Positions 35,308 through 47,462 of a stretch of 64,000 bases of DNA are shown here, one piece after another. How positions within the stretch are numbered: the first letter of the stretch is position 1; the number at the start of each line of letters is the position of its first letter. The stretch covers positions 1,674,001 through 1,738,000 of the forward strand of contig NW_026944384.1 of the NCBI RefSeq assembly GCF_033439725.1, written 5' to 3'. The DNA is from Neurospora tetraspora. Lineage: Eukaryota > Ascomycota > Sordariomycetes > Sordariales > Sordariaceae. Under the pieces are notes generated by a model. It was not told the origin of the DNA. It made no database searches and saw nothing but the letters and a program-made list of their open reading frames with translations. The translations under genes and the position numbers were made by a program.

Positions 35308-36414
35308 GGCGGGCGGAGGGGCTTGCAACGCAACGGCACTGGATCGCGGATGGAAGGTCGTTCGTTTGTCTGACGAGATGTCGTCCGAAGGACTGGTGGA
35401 GCGACCGAAGGGTGGTGTGACCTAGGAACTCGAAGACGATGAGGGATGGAGGAACGGAGGTCCAGGCCGCGACGGTCCCTCGATTGAATCCTGGGAGCGG
35501 TAGCGAACAGACGCAAAGGTCGAGCTAATGAAGCTACGTCAAGGCTCGGTAGGCTGTCTGTGTAAAGTTGGGGTCGTGGTAGCGTCGGTCGATGTAAGGT
35601 ACCGCCTTGCTTGTTCAGGAGAACATCATGTATCAGAGGCGCATTCGGTCAGTGTTCGGTTGTCAGCCGACAAGAATCAGCAATCGCTGTGGACGGCAGC
35701 GGGCAATCAATTCCACCTTGTTGGAGCTGTTAGCAAGTGGACAAGCGAGCAAGCGGGGCAACACGAGAAGAGATGGAGATGGAAAACGGGGTGGAAGGAG
35801 TCGGCGGGGATCTGGGGTGGAAAATGGGGGAATTAGTGGAGGAAATGTTAATGGAAGGATGCAGGGACGACATACGGCGGAACCGCGGGGTCAGAGCGCT
35901 TCGGAGAGCGGCCTACAACGGGGCTGGGGGCCGTCGCTAGAGCTTCAGGGCCTCCGAGCCAACTGTCCGCCAACTGTTAGTGTTTACCGCCTGCGCCCGG
36001 TCACCCGGCTTGGTCACAGGACCATTGTCCCAAATGGAAGGCCGACGAAAGCCTTGTGTTCACGTGTTTACCACACACCATCATTGCCGAAACAGGTATC
36101 AAGTAACAGTCACAAAGACTTTGTACCATGTGCTCGTGTGCAAACTACAAAGGGGTGTAAGCCCCGGGCTGGTCTTCGATCCCATGTACGGATCGATGGC
36201 CTTGAAGTGTGGATGTTCGGTGCAATGAGAACCTCGATGGGCAATCGCGCCGGCTTTTGGTTACGTAGTATCATCCGGATAGTACCCGCCCAAGCTTCAC
36301 CACAAGTCGCGGTCTGTGTGTTGCGATCAAAATGACAACTCTCATATGTCATTATTTACCTAGGTACATCCAATATCTCTCTAGAAAGTCACCCACCACC
36401 CACCTGCGACTACC
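35308..36414. other. SNF1 promoter/leader region
   Basis: Upstream region of SNF1 and 3' flank of the TMEM19-like gene, both on the minus strand. A plus-strand frame at 35607-36335 has no motif and is rejected. Confidence 0.5.
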
Positions 36415-37673
36415 TTACGCCCACCATGGCGGCAACACAGACTGCAGAGGAACTCCCCAATACCACGATGCGACCGCCATCGCTCCCACGCTCATGCCAA
36501 ATGCCATCAAGAAGTTGACATCGTTGTTATCAAGCAGGTCCCAGCCGTTCTCCACCACTCGCGACGGCCTCTCATCTCCAAAGCTCGACCTCCGCTGCTT
36601 GTTACGCGGATCATATTTGTTACCGGAAGCCGCGCCCTTACCACTGGCCTTTCCTGCGGCGCCAACGTCTTCCACCGCATCCGCCCCTTCGCCGGAGAGA
36701 AGAGACGCCTTGATCTCGGCCTTGGTACGACCGGCAACACTGTTGGGGTTCGTAGCGTTCGAAACCAGTACCCTCACGCCACCCTCGCCCTCGACAATCT
36801 TGCCCGTACGCACATCCTTGACACTGGCCTGGAAGAGCCCACCCAGAATGCTGTCCACGACGCTACCCAAGAAACCCCAAACTGTGAGGCCGAGAATAAG
36901 CATACGGCGCTGTCCCAGTGACCAGCCCGCGGCACCGCCAAGTCTCATAGCCGTCTCGTCAGTGCAAAGAGGCAGAAGAAGCATCGACGCGGTGACGATG
37001 ATCATGCTGCCCAGCAGGCCAGCGCCGAGACCGACGAGGGAGACGCCGCCGTTGGTGCCGCGCGGTACCTTGCGCAAGTTCCAGCTTGTGATCAGGCGCG
37101 GCTCGCCCTTGGACAGGATGCCCAGCTCGGAGCTGAAGGTGTCGGCCGCGACGCAAGCATAGTTGGCAATGATACCAATCACCAGCAGATCTCCGCCCCA
37201 GGAGAAGCAAAGGCTGCCGGTCCCGGTGCTGGTGGGATTGGCGATCAGCGCCTGTTTGCGCACGTGGAGCTGATAGGCGTGGAGCAGAGAGAAGATGGAA
37301 GCCGTGAGCGAGTTGGCAAACACTTGGATGTGGTTTCGCGGGCCTTCGCCGCCGGACGTGCCCTTCGAGTGTACTGTGAGCTTTGCCTTGACATTTTCCT
37401 TGACCTAGGCGGAGAAAGATGTCGCTGTTAGTGGTGTTGTCCACGGCCGTATGTGCTGTCTTTGAGTCTAGGTAGCTCCAGACTTACATGGGTTACCCGC
37501 GTTCCTGCGAGGAAGAACACGACGAGCAGAGCAAATGGAAGATTCCAAGGATGGACCGCGTGGGCGACGGCCGTGAGGAAAGCAGCAAAGATGCCGCCGG
37601 GTGTCAACGACTTCTTGGAGTGAGCTCTGTAACAGAGCGCCGCAATCGCGGGCACGGCGATTTCAGCTCTCAT
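36415..37673 (-). CDS. TMEM19/DUF92-family integral membrane protein
   Basis: Two exons: 37673-37488 and 37404-36415, joined at GTAAGT and CCTAG in phase 0 (83-nt intron), 391 aa. Start ATG at 37673; the frame reaches further only from a TTG. Hallmarks of DUF92/TMEM19: TPGGIFAAFLTAVAH, LLVVFFLAGTRVTH, SLCFSWGGDLLVIGIIANYACVAADTFSSELGIL, LITSWNLRKVPRGTNGGVS and GLTVWGFLGSVVDSILGGLFQ. About six or seven membrane spans are visible, with an Ala/Gly/Lys/Arg-rich hydrophilic loop before the last helix (DNNDVNFLMAFGMSVGAMAVASW). Bacterial and plant relatives include a prenyl-phosphate (phytyl-phosphate) kinase, so a lipid-phosphate role is possible but unproven here. In-frame and apparently intact. 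The copia element begins about 360 bp upstream of its start. Confidence 0.88.
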
Positions 37674-38024
37674 GCTGCCGCTACAAGTTTGGTGATTTTT
37701 CGAGCGGGTATTCGGTCGTAGTAGATGAGGTTTGGTCTCTGCCGATGCTGTGGTAGTTTCTTCCAGGTTTCTTTGGAGAAAGCCCAAGTTGTTGTATTGG
37801 GCAAGATACGATGGCTATATTGTTGCTGGCGACACGTGCAATCAGCTGTTTGTTTGTGTTCATGTCATCATTCAGAAGGCCGATCCCCTGTCCAGCACTT
37901 CAACACCCCCTGTAATGAAATCCCACCGCCTTCCTTATTGGGCTGAATGCGGCTGACAAACCCCACTGCACCCGGCTGGAAAGTGGAGTGGCTGGTGGGT
38001 CCGACTTTCTCGGCTTCATGGTCG

Positions 38025-38029
38025 AGTCT
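38025..38029. repeat. Target-site duplication AGTCT (left)
   Basis: AGTCT immediately before the 5' LTR; the same five bases follow the 3' LTR at 47463-47467. Confidence 0.85.
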
Positions 38030-38195
38030 TGTCAGAGGCCAGGGGATCCACTAGGCGTGCACGTGCCCAGCTGGACTGGGATATGCGGGATTTTTACCCA
38101 AATACAAGAACTTCAAGTCTACAGAGCCAATCTTACACAAATACACACAGTCAAACCATATTAAACCTATATCGATTATTACTAATAATATAACA
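38030..38195 (+). repeat. 5' LTR of the copia element
   Basis: 166 bp, begins TGTCAG and ends TAACA (TG...CA). Its left 80 bp are hardly mutated (for example GCGTGCACGTGCCC), in contrast to the 3' LTR copy where the same bases read mostly C-to-T or G-to-A changes. Confidence 0.85.
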
Positions 38196-39609
38196 ATTAA
38201 GAATTATATTAATTCGACCATTAAAATTATCGGTAATAACAATAACCGATAAAACGATTACTAATAATATCTATGATTAAAATTAATAGCGTTGCCTTCA
38301 ATAGCCCTAGGGATTAGCCAGCCTAGGAAGATGCCTTTATTTTTATAGCTTAGGACCTAGGTTTCTAGAAGTATATTGACCTAAATAACCGCATTCCCTA
38401 GCCAACCGAACTAATAGAATCTAATATCGCTAACTACTAAAGGGAAGTTCCCGCTAGAAAAATTAAAGAAGTTAAGAAGGATAGGGAGGCTACCCTATTT
38501 ACTACCGCTAAATTTTATAATTTCTATTATAAGCGCAATTATTATAATTATATAATTAAGAAGTCGGACTAGCGTATAAAAGTTAAAACCTTCTCTAATT
38601 TAAGTATTAAAAAGATTACGTTAAATTATTAGATATTTAAAACCGTTGGAAATAATTACCAGGAGACTAACTTTATTAAATGTATAATTTATATAAATAA
38701 TACGATAATTTTAGTAAGTCTACCGCTTTTAACGACTATAAAATAAAGAAGTTTACTCGGATTAAATTTATTAATATTTTTAAGATCTTTAATAGAACTA
38801 ATTATAATTAGTATAATTAAACCTTTTATTAGGAAGCGGCTATAGCCTTCTATATTATTAGAAGAATTGTTAGAATAAATAAATTAAACATATAATTCTT
38901 AAAATTCTATATAATTATAAGGTCAAATCCTTATATTGCTTAGGTAAATAATTACCAATTCTAATATAATAAAAAGATAGAGAGAAATTTTAATTTCAAA
39001 ATTTCTTTCCGTACTATAATTAAAGACTTTTATAAAGTAGTAATAGCAAGTACCACCTAGGGAAAGAGTCGCGCCCCTTTACTTAAAGGTATTGTATTCG
39101 TAGCTACGTTAGGTAATAAACCCGCTAAGGAGGACGTTCTTAGCGACGAATAAAACCCTAGCCTAAAAGTAAAGGGATAGAGAAAAGCTATAAGTAAAAA
39201 TAATAAATTTAGGAAGAATATTCATAAAAATAAGCGTATTTCCTCCTCGTCCTTACTAACGAATAAACAACTATATTAATCCCCGTATAAATTTTTTAAG
39301 TAGCCGGACTATAATTTAAATAAGTATTACTATACTAAGTTATAATTAGCCTATTAAAGTTAAATCGAAATTTTTACTATTAAAAAGCGCGCGTACGCTA
39401 ATTTAAAGAAGGATAAAATATTTAAGGAGGCTATTAACCGTCTACAAATATAATAGAATAACGAAGACTAAAATAATTAATTCTATAGTCGCCGGGTAGA
39501 TAAAAGCAATTTTTTAATACTTACAACGAAATATAACGCTATATACCTACTAAGAAATTCTATAATTTTTAATTTAAATATAATAATATATATTTTTAAT
39601 AAAGTTAAT

Positions 39610-40124
39610 CCCTTCGAAAATTTTACCCCTTTTAATATTAGTAATTACGTATAGGCGGGAGATAAATGGATTCCTATAAAGGGGTATAATATTATTATAA
39701 TTACAATTTAAAACGACAATGGAAATAAAGAATTCTAATTCCCTAACGTCGTTCTAATACCGGGTATAATTTATAATATCGTTTCCTTAAAATAATTCGA
39801 AAATAAATAAATTTACTAGGATTATAAAAATAATTGCTTATACTCTTACTTTATGAATTCTTTTATTTCTTTTATCCTCTCTAAATATAAAAAATTTATT
39901 TTAGAATATATCCTTCTATAAAATAGTATTAACGAATCTTCTTTTATAATATGGTATATTAACTATATTAAACGGAAGCCTTAAAAAGGTAAGCCCCTTC
40001 GCTAGCATCTTTAATTTAGCTACTTAGGACCCGAAATTTGAATTAAATTAATAGAATAAAAGTATAACGTACGATTTAAGGGACCGGATATAATATATTA
40101 CGAATTATATATTAAAACTAAATT
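39610..40124 (+). pseudogene. Copia gag-pol relic: protease and GAG-pre-integrase region
   Basis: In one plus-strand frame the words NPFENF, GDKWIPIKG, and IPGIIYNIVS can be read, followed after 39990 by an LR-HL-YLGPEI run. These match the order of copia aspartic protease surroundings and the LWHxRLGHPG motif that precedes integrase. Stops interrupt all frames. The middle element inserted right after this part; the sequence resumes at 43975 with a Lys/Arg-rich integrase-like start. Confidence 0.55.
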
Positions 40125-40129
40125 GAAGC
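40125..40129. repeat. Target-site duplication GAAGC (left)
   Basis: Precedes the middle element; repeated at 43975-43979 directly after it. Confidence 0.9.
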
Positions 40130-40407
40130 TGTCATGGGGCTAGAGCCCAGAGGTTAAGCTTGGCTATTGCCAAGCCGTGTCCTGCCTTATCAATAGGGTC
40201 CCTGCCTTATCGATAGGGATGCGAGCCTTCTGGTTAGCTAGACTCACATGCTTGCTTAGCCCGTGCGGTCTTGGCATTGGTTGTACAAAACCTTCTTTTG
40301 ACTACACTCTTCTAGTACAATCTTTCCTCTCTTTCTTTCTTTATTAAATATAGTATTTCAATTTTATACGACTATTCGCTATACTTTATTCTTATAAACC
40401 TATTATA
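40130..40407 (+). repeat. LTR of middle element, 5' copy
   Basis: 278 bp, TGTCATGGGG to the end that matches GACCCGTTACA in other copies but reads AACCTATTATA here. Carries an internal doublet of CCTGCCTTATCGATAGGG-like units. The left half is nearly free of RIP changes; the right half is heavily changed. Confidence 0.85.
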
Positions 40408-40665
40408 TTATATTTAACCCTCTTTTTGAATATTCTTTTGTATTTACTATTCTCTTGTAGGTACGCCTAAAGAGTCTTCTTTTCCGTACTACTCTCGTCC
40501 TTTAGCGATAATACTCCTTCTTCTATATCTTTTGTATTGCCTCCCTTTCGCCAGCGTGCTAAAAAAGTCTTTGCCGCTCTTACGATCCCTAGTAATATTC
40601 TTTTCGCTCGATTTGCCCTATTCGTTTGCGATTTATTTTGATCTTAGCCGTTGCTACCCGGACTC

Positions 40666-40670
40666 CTATC
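40666..40670. repeat. Target-site duplication CTATC (left)
   Basis: Precedes the inner copy; repeated at 42639-42643. Confidence 0.9.
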
Positions 40671-40940
40671 TGTAATGGGTCTGCACGAGAAAAGCACAGC
40701 GTACAATCGTATAGTTGAAATGTTATATTTAACAAAGAGGAAAAGGAAGGACTGCACCAGAAGGGTGTAATCAGGAGAAGGTTTTGTGCAGGTCGCTTGG
40801 AGCGTACGGGCTAGGCAATTATACGGGTCTAGCCAACCAGAAGGCTCGCATCCCTATCGATAAGGTGGGCTCCCTATTAATAAAGTAGGATACAGCTTAG
40901 TATTAATTAAATTTAACCCTTTGACTCTAGCCCTATAACA
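40671..40940 (-). repeat. LTR of inner element, 3' copy
   Basis: Reverse complement reads TGTTATAGGGCTAGAG to GACCCATTACA, so it has intact TG...CA ends. Confidence 0.85.
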
Positions 40941-42368
40941 TTACCCTCCTACTCCCTCTTAAAAAAGGCGGTCCACCGCACAAAATATTAAACATAACTA
41001 ATTATATAAAGGTAACGAAATCTATTAATAACCGTTCTTAACTAAAAGCCTATTTAAACAGGAAAAAAATTAATAATATTAAGAAAAATATTTATAGTAA
41101 GCTCCTAAATAAACGCTATACGATTACTTACTTTCTACCCGAATCGGTAGCGATGCGCTTATTGCCTACCCTTATAGAGTTGTGCTATAGTTTGGTATTA
41201 AGATTAAATTAGGGGATATTTCTAGATTTTGCCTATTAAGGAACCTCTTTTACTATATTATATTAATAATCTATAATGGAGATAATTGAATTAAGGCTAT
41301 TACTTAATACTTTGTAACGTTCCATTTCTCTTACTAGTAGTCGGCTATTATTACTACTATAATTATACCTTCTTAGTATACTTCCTTTGTTAGGGACGAC
41401 CTTAGTAATTTTTATGCCTACGAAATGTGATATTTACTGCCTTCCTACGATTACGTATTATAATAAATTCTAGTATTTAGTTGGCTACGCGTAGAGGGGT
41501 ACGGTTTGAAGACTTCCTATATTATTAATATTAAATAAGTTAATATTTCCTATATTATAATTTTACCTCTTTTAATTATTAGAGACTCCTCTTTTTAAAC
41601 TTTTAATTAATGTTCCCTCCGCTATAGTTTTATTAGGGTTGCCTTTAATAGGGTACTGCTTAGTTTAAAAGCTCTTCTTCTTAGTTATTATTGTTGTAAC
41701 TATTTAAGTCCTTACTAGATTAAAATAGATTGATTTTATTTTATATAATTAATATTGTTCCTTAGATTAGAGCCTCTACTACTATATCCTTTCTTTCCTC
41801 TCCTATTTCCTTGTTGAAGTAAAGTTTGGCGCTTTTTTAATAATATTAATATCGAGGGATCGTTGGCGTCTTTAACCGGGTATACTTAGTGGAGGTAGAG
41901 GATAAAGAAAATATTATTATTAAAGATAGTAAGTGAAAGGTAAGCGATAAATTTATATTGTAAAAGGCGAATTTATTTACGTAAAAGTTTAAAAGTTCGA
42001 AATTTTGGGGAGAATTAGTATTGTTATTAAGAGGAATGGGAATCCGGGTAGTAGTGGTTAAAATTAAGGTAAATCGCAAACGAACGGAGTAAATCGAGCG
42101 AGAAGAATATCGCTAGGGATCGTAAGAGTAGTAATGACTCTTTTAGCGTATTAGCGAAAGGGAAGCGATACGAGAAATATAGAAGAAGGGGTACTATTAT
42201 TAAGGGATAAAAGCGGCGGCGAGAGGTTATTATTAAAGGAAAAAGATAAGAATAATAAGGGGGACGGTATTATTAAAAGAGACGAGAGTAGTACGGAGAG
42301 GGAGATTCTTTGGGCGTGCCTACGAGAGAAGGGTAACGGTATTAATTTGAAAAGAGGGTCAAATATAA

Positions 42369-42638
42369 TATAATGGGTCTATACGAAAAAAGTATAACGT
42401 ACAATCGTATAATTAAAATACTATATTTAATAAAGAGGAAAAGGAAGGACTATATTAGAAGGGTGTAATTAAGAGAAGGTTTTATGTAAGTCACTTGGAG
42501 CGTACGGGCTAAGCAATTATACGGGTTTAGCTAATTAGAAGGCTTGTATCCCTATTGATAAGGTAGGCTCCCTATTGATAAGGTAGGATACAGCTTGGTA
42601 TTAGCTAAGTTGAACCCCTGGGCTCTAGCCTTATGATA
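42369..42638 (-). repeat. LTR of inner element, 5' copy
   Basis: Reverse complement reads TATCATAAGGCTAGAG to ACCCATTATA; both terminal dinucleotides carry RIP-type transitions relative to the consensus. Confidence 0.85.
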
Positions 42639-43696
42639 CTATCCCTTTTAATAACGGTACTAGTTCTCCCTAAGATTTCGAACGTTTAAACTTCTACGTA
42701 AATAGATTCGCTTTCTACGATATAAGTTCATTATTTACCTTTTCGTATATTATTTTTAATAGTAATACTCCTTTCTTTTAGCTTGTACCTCCGTTAAGTA
42801 TACCTAGTTGAAAACGTTCGAAATCTTAAATCAACGTCGCTAAAGAAGCTCTAAGTTCTACTTAAATAAGGAAATAGAGGAGGAGAGAGGATAATAGTAG
42901 TAGTAATTCTAATTTAAGGAGTAATATTAGTTTCACTAAAATAAAATTAATTTATTTCGACCCGGTAGGGGCTTAAACGGTTACGACGATAATAACTAAG
43001 AGGATGAGTTTTTAAATCAAGTAATGCCTTATTAAGGGCAGCTTTGATAATATTGGGGGTAAAGGAGTATTATATATTTAAAAGAAGGAACTTTTGCAGC
43101 TTATTGGGTATGCTATTTACTAATTAGATAGGTAGTGAGATTACTGTATAGTACCCTTCGCCGCCTAGCTATATTATTAGTAGTATCTATTACAAAACGT
43201 AACCATAGGAGGGTAGTAGATATTATATTTCGTAGGTATTAGAACTATTGAGTTACCTTTATAGCGGTAAGGGTGAGGCTCCTACTAGTAAGAGAAGCAG
43301 AGCGATACGAACTATTGGGTAATAGCTTTAGTTTGACTATCTCCGGTATAAATTTACCATAGCAAAAGAGTCCTTAATGGGTAAAGTTTAGATATATCCC
43401 CTAATTTAGTTTTAATACCCATAGCCTTTAGATGTAGTTCTATAAGGGTAATAGCGGGCGCGTTCGTTACTAACTCGGGTAGTAGGCAGGTAGTCGTATA
43501 GCGTTTATTTAGGAGCTTAATGTAGATACTTTTCTTAGTATTATTGATTTTTTCCCTATTTAGATAGGTATTTAGTTAAGAGTAATTATTAATAGATTTT
43601 ATTATTTTTGTATAATTAGCTGCTCAATACTTTGTACGGTAGATTATATTCCTTAGAGGGGTAGACTAAGCTTCCTAAGAGGGAGTAGGGGGGTAA

Positions 43697-43974
43697 TATT
43701 ATAGGGTTAGAACCTAGGGGTTAAGCTTGGTTATTACTAAGCTGTATCCTGCCTTATCGATAGGGTCCCTACTTTATCGATAGGGATACGAGCCTTCTAG
43801 TTGGCTAGACCCATATACTTACCTAGCTTGTACAGTCTTAGTACTAGTTGTACAAAACCTTCTTTCGATTACACCCTTCTGGTGCAGTCTTTCCTCTTTT
43901 TCTTTCCTTGTCAAATATAGCATTTCAACCTCATACGACTGCTCGCTATGCCTTACTCTTGCAGACCCGTTACA
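43697..43974 (+). repeat. LTR of middle element, 3' copy
   Basis: Reads TATTATAGGGTTAG to GACCCGTTACA; the right end is well preserved and the left end mutated, the reverse of the 5' copy. Confidence 0.85.
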
Positions 43975-45959
43975 GAAGCGTTAAATGCGTAAAAAAGTTC
44001 GTAATTACTTAGAGGGCCCTAAGTTACAATTAGCCGTCGATTTCTTCTCTTATAAGGAAATAAAAGTAAGGGGTTGGAAATATTTAAATTTAGTAATAAT
44101 TATAAAGCGGTAATTTGAATTCATTTAAATATATTATTTAAGTAATATAGAAACTGAGTCTATCATTGCGTATTTAGAATCCCTTTATATAATGTTGTAA
44201 ATTTAATATTAAATTATACTTCGGGTAATCGAATATAACAACGAAATAATTAATAATAAGAATATTATAACTGAATTTACTACTAAAGGGATTAATATCG
44301 AACCTTTAGCGCTTTATACGTAAGTTCAAAACGGCGGTATAAAGCGTTTAAGGGGTATAATGAAAATTAAAGGTATAGTAATATAATTAAATATAAATTT
44401 TCTTACGAACTATAAATAGAAATTATTAGAGTAACTATATATTTATATAACCTAACTCCTAAAGTAGAATATTATTAGAAATCTCCCCAAAATTAATTCG
44501 AAACGTATTACCAATTTAAAAATAATATCGTTTCTCTATCAAATCCCTCCCTTATTATCACATACTTTAAAATATATAATTATAAAGCCTTTATTCTTAC
44601 AATGAAAATTATGAAAGAATAAAACAAATTAATAAAACTTAAGGACTATACTTAGGTCAGCTATTTAACTAAATACTAATTAACGAATATTTATAAGATT
44701 TAGAATCCTTATATCAATTCTATTATTATTATACGAAACGTTATATTTAATAAAAATAAAATCTTCCTTAATAGTAATATTAAAAAGAATTTATAATGCC
44801 CTTAATATTTTCCTTAAAAAGTTCATTATATAATTAAAAGATTTTTATTAAATAAATATTATGTAAATAAACGTTTTATAAATCGACATTATACTTACTG
44901 TAAATAATGGAATTCTTAACCCTGTTATCCAAAACCTTCCTACCGAAATTGAAAATATACTAAAGGAAGAATAGGAATTAAAGTTTCTAAAAATATGAAT
45001 ATAATTTAAATCTTTAAAAGTCCTACAAATACTAAAAATACCGTAGGGTTTAAAAACGCCGTAAAGGTCTCTAGAATTATTATTATCGCCGCCCGTATAA
45101 TTACTATTAAATTTTTAAAATATAATTTTAAATTCGAAGAATAAGGAAGAGAGCTATCTCCCTACCCCTCCTAATAATCTAACTATATTTCTAGTAATTA
45201 ATTTCTCTCGTTCTAATGAAAAATTATAGTTAATTATAGACTAATACCTTTATTAAGCCGTATTATTCCTATTTATAAAAAGTAATTAACCTATAAACCT
45301 CTAGGGAAATAAGGTTATAGATTACGCCTTTTTAGAATAAATAAGAAGGAAGGGTATTAATATCAATCCCGGCTATAATTCTAAATTAAAAATAATAAAG
45401 AAGATTATTAACCGCTATAGAATAAAGGATACGTTAAAACCCTTTTATTGAATTAACTTTCTACCCCTTCTAAAATATTATAATAATTTCAATTCTCATT
45501 TCTTTAGGGAACTCTTTAAGGATATAGAAAAGGAACACCTAAACAAATATAAAGATAAGAAATCCTAAAAGTAGGTTAATATTAAAGAAATAAAAAATGT
45601 TGAAATATTCAATTTGATATAAATATATACCTATAATCGACTAAAACAGCCGGTTCTTTAAGTATAAAATACGTTTAATTATACGTAGGGATTAGCAATC
45701 TAAGAATAGCGTACATAAAACGTACGCAACGATTCTAATAATTAAATTGTTTTATATCCTAATAATTATAACCGCTTACTTTAACTTCGGTTTAACTTAA
45801 TATAATATAAAGAACGCCTTTATTAATACTATATTTAATAAGGTAGTATTTATAAAGGCTCCTCCTAAATATATTAAGAATGGCTAAGTATTTTAATTAT
45901 TATATATACTATATAATTTAAAGAAATTTCCCTTCCTCTAATAGTAAGAACTTATGAAA

Positions 45960-47000
45960 ACCCTCGTAACTATAAATATAAACCCTCTCCCTATAGAACT
46001 TAATATCCTAATTAAAAATAACGTATTCTTCTTCTTCTACGTCGATAATATTATTATTACTTTTAAAAATAGAGATAAAGAAATCGCTATAATTAAAGGA
46101 ATAATAGCCGCTATAGAAAGGAAATATTAATTAACAGGTAGAGAACTATTAAAATAATTTTTAAATATCGAAATTATTCAAAACCGAGAGAAGAAACTAA
46201 TTTAACTATTATAGCGCAATTATATCCAAAAAATCGCAGAAAAGGTTAAACATACTAAAAAAACTATATTCTACGCCTATAATTAAAGAGGAATTCCTAC
46301 CTTACTAAAATAACGTAACCGTATACGAAATTTACGTATATTAAATTAAAATCGGTTCGATTTTTTATATTGCTATTACGTCGCAATTAGATGTAATTTT
46401 CTTAATTTCTAAACTTATTCGATTTAATTTAAACCCTAATCTAATATATTATACAATTATAAATTAAATACTATTCTACCTTCTTATAACTTAAAATTAC
46501 GCCTTTTAATTAAATAATAAAAACCGTTAAAACTTTTATATGATAATTAACTTTTTATTTCTAAATAATTCTCTCAATTGAGAAAATTTATAAGCGTTTG
46601 CATTTAAATTCCTAAGCGCTATAATCAATTAACGAACTAATAAAAAAAATATAATTACAACCTTATTTATAAAGGCTGAATTATTATTCTTCAACTAAGG
46701 AGCTAAGGAAGCTATTTATATTCGCCGTCTCTTTAACAAACTTACTTTAGGGTTCGAAGATTAAGAAACTACGCTTATAAACTATAATAATAAATAAATA
46801 ATATAATTTATTATAAAGGGGGGAATTGGGTTTATAATTAAATTTAAATATATTAATATATATAAATATTAATTAAAGTAAGCGTAGGAGAAGAAGTTAG
46901 TAAATATAATTTATATACCTATTAAGGAATAGATTGTAAATAGCTTTATTAAGAGCCTCCTTCCCATAGTATATTTAAAGTTTATAGAGTAATTAGAATT
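45960..47000 (+). pseudogene. Copia reverse transcriptase / RNase H relic
   Basis: From 46035 one frame reads FYVDNIIITFKNRDKEIAII, matching the copia polymerase active-site block (YVDDI) with Asp-to-Asn at the second catalytic aspartate, a G-to-A RIP-type change. About 100 bases on, the frame meets TAA. Near 46840-46990 another block reads like the copia RNase H end (KLVNIIYIPIKE, SFIKSLLP). The gene is inactivated throughout. Confidence 0.75.
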
Positions 47001-47297
47001 CGTAGAATTATAGCGGCCACAAATTCAATTACGAGAATTTAATAGTAAAAATATTGCTATAAGCCGCCCGAAAGGTATAAAGGACTTTATAAAGGAGGAT
47101 TTGGGCAACGAATTAGTAAATATAATAATAAGCATAGTACAGCAAAATTTTTACGAATAACGGTTTAAAAGTTACCATAACGAAAAAGTAATTTGGGAAT
47201 AATATTATTTCTAGCCAGTTTTAAAAGGATTTCAAGGCATTTTAAGGCATTTCTAAATAAATTTAGCGTAGTTTGTACACTAAATTTAAGGGGGTAT

Positions 47298-47462
47298 ATT
47301 AGAGGCTAGGGGATTTATTAGGCGTATATGTGCCTAGCTAGATTAGGATATGCGGGATTTTTACCCAGATGCTAGAGCTTTAAGTCTATAGAGCCAGTCT
47401 TATACAAATACATACAATCAAGCCACGTTGAACCCATATCGATTATTACTAGTAATATTACA
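47298..47462 (+). repeat. 3' LTR of the copia element
   Basis: 165 bp, TATTAGAGG to ATTACA, matching the 5' LTR with many C-to-T and G-to-A differences in its left half. Confidence 0.85.

Larger units (their letters stand above)
40671..42638 (-). mobile_element. Short non-autonomous LTR element (inner copy, inverted)
   Basis: 1968 bp, minus orientation: its 5' LTR is 42638-42369 and its 3' LTR 40940-40671, each about 270 bp, flanked by CTATC duplications. The leader after its 5' LTR (42368 down to about 42060) aligns with the leader of the outer copy (40408-40665), and the outer copy resumes after 42643 exactly where the alignment predicts. A GAGGGAGTAGGAGGG tract precedes its 3' LTR. It contains no complete gene. 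It inserted into its own family member head-to-tail inverted. Confidence 0.9.
40130..43974 (+). mobile_element. Short non-autonomous LTR element (outer copy), disrupted by a second copy
   Basis: LTRs 40130-40407 and 43697-43974 in plus orientation, flanked by GAAGC. Without the inserted copy (40671-42638 plus one target duplication) it is about 1.87 kb, with an internal region of only about 1.3 kb, too short for a full gag-pol. A purine-rich tract GAGGGAGTAGGGGGG precedes the 3' LTR. The internal part has no readable pol motif. I therefore class it as a non-autonomous (LARD/TRIM-like) element. It lies within the integrase region of the copia element. Confidence 0.85.
38030..47462 (+). mobile_element. 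Ty1/copia LTR retrotransposon, RIP-mutated, with nested insertions
   Basis: Bounded by related LTRs (38030-38195 and 47298-47462) and a 5-bp duplication AGTCT. Removing the nested 3.85-kb element leaves about 5.6 kb, a normal copia size. On the plus strand, fragments of copia domains remain in order between many stop codons: protease-like region near 39620-39790, GAG-pre-integrase-like motif near 39990-40060, reverse transcriptase YVDN (from YVDD) at 46038, and RNase H tail near 46840-46990. A GGGGG polypurine tract lies just before the 3' LTR. The sequence is extremely TA-rich and no frame exceeds about 80 codons, as RIP produces. The element is dead. Confidence 0.9.

Noticed and set aside
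35607-36335. 242-codon frame upstream of SNF1
   Set aside because: No motif, starts at a non-ATG codon, and lies in the probable SNF1 leader and promoter.
41846-42079. 77-codon frame inside the AT-rich block
   Set aside because: Lies in the inner LTR element and has Asn/Thr/Ile/Leu composition produced by RIP; no family resemblance.
38196-47297. AT-rich block as a centromere or mitochondrial insertion
   Set aside because: LTRs, target duplications and copia domain order explain it fully; the TA richness is expected from RIP of a retrotransposon.
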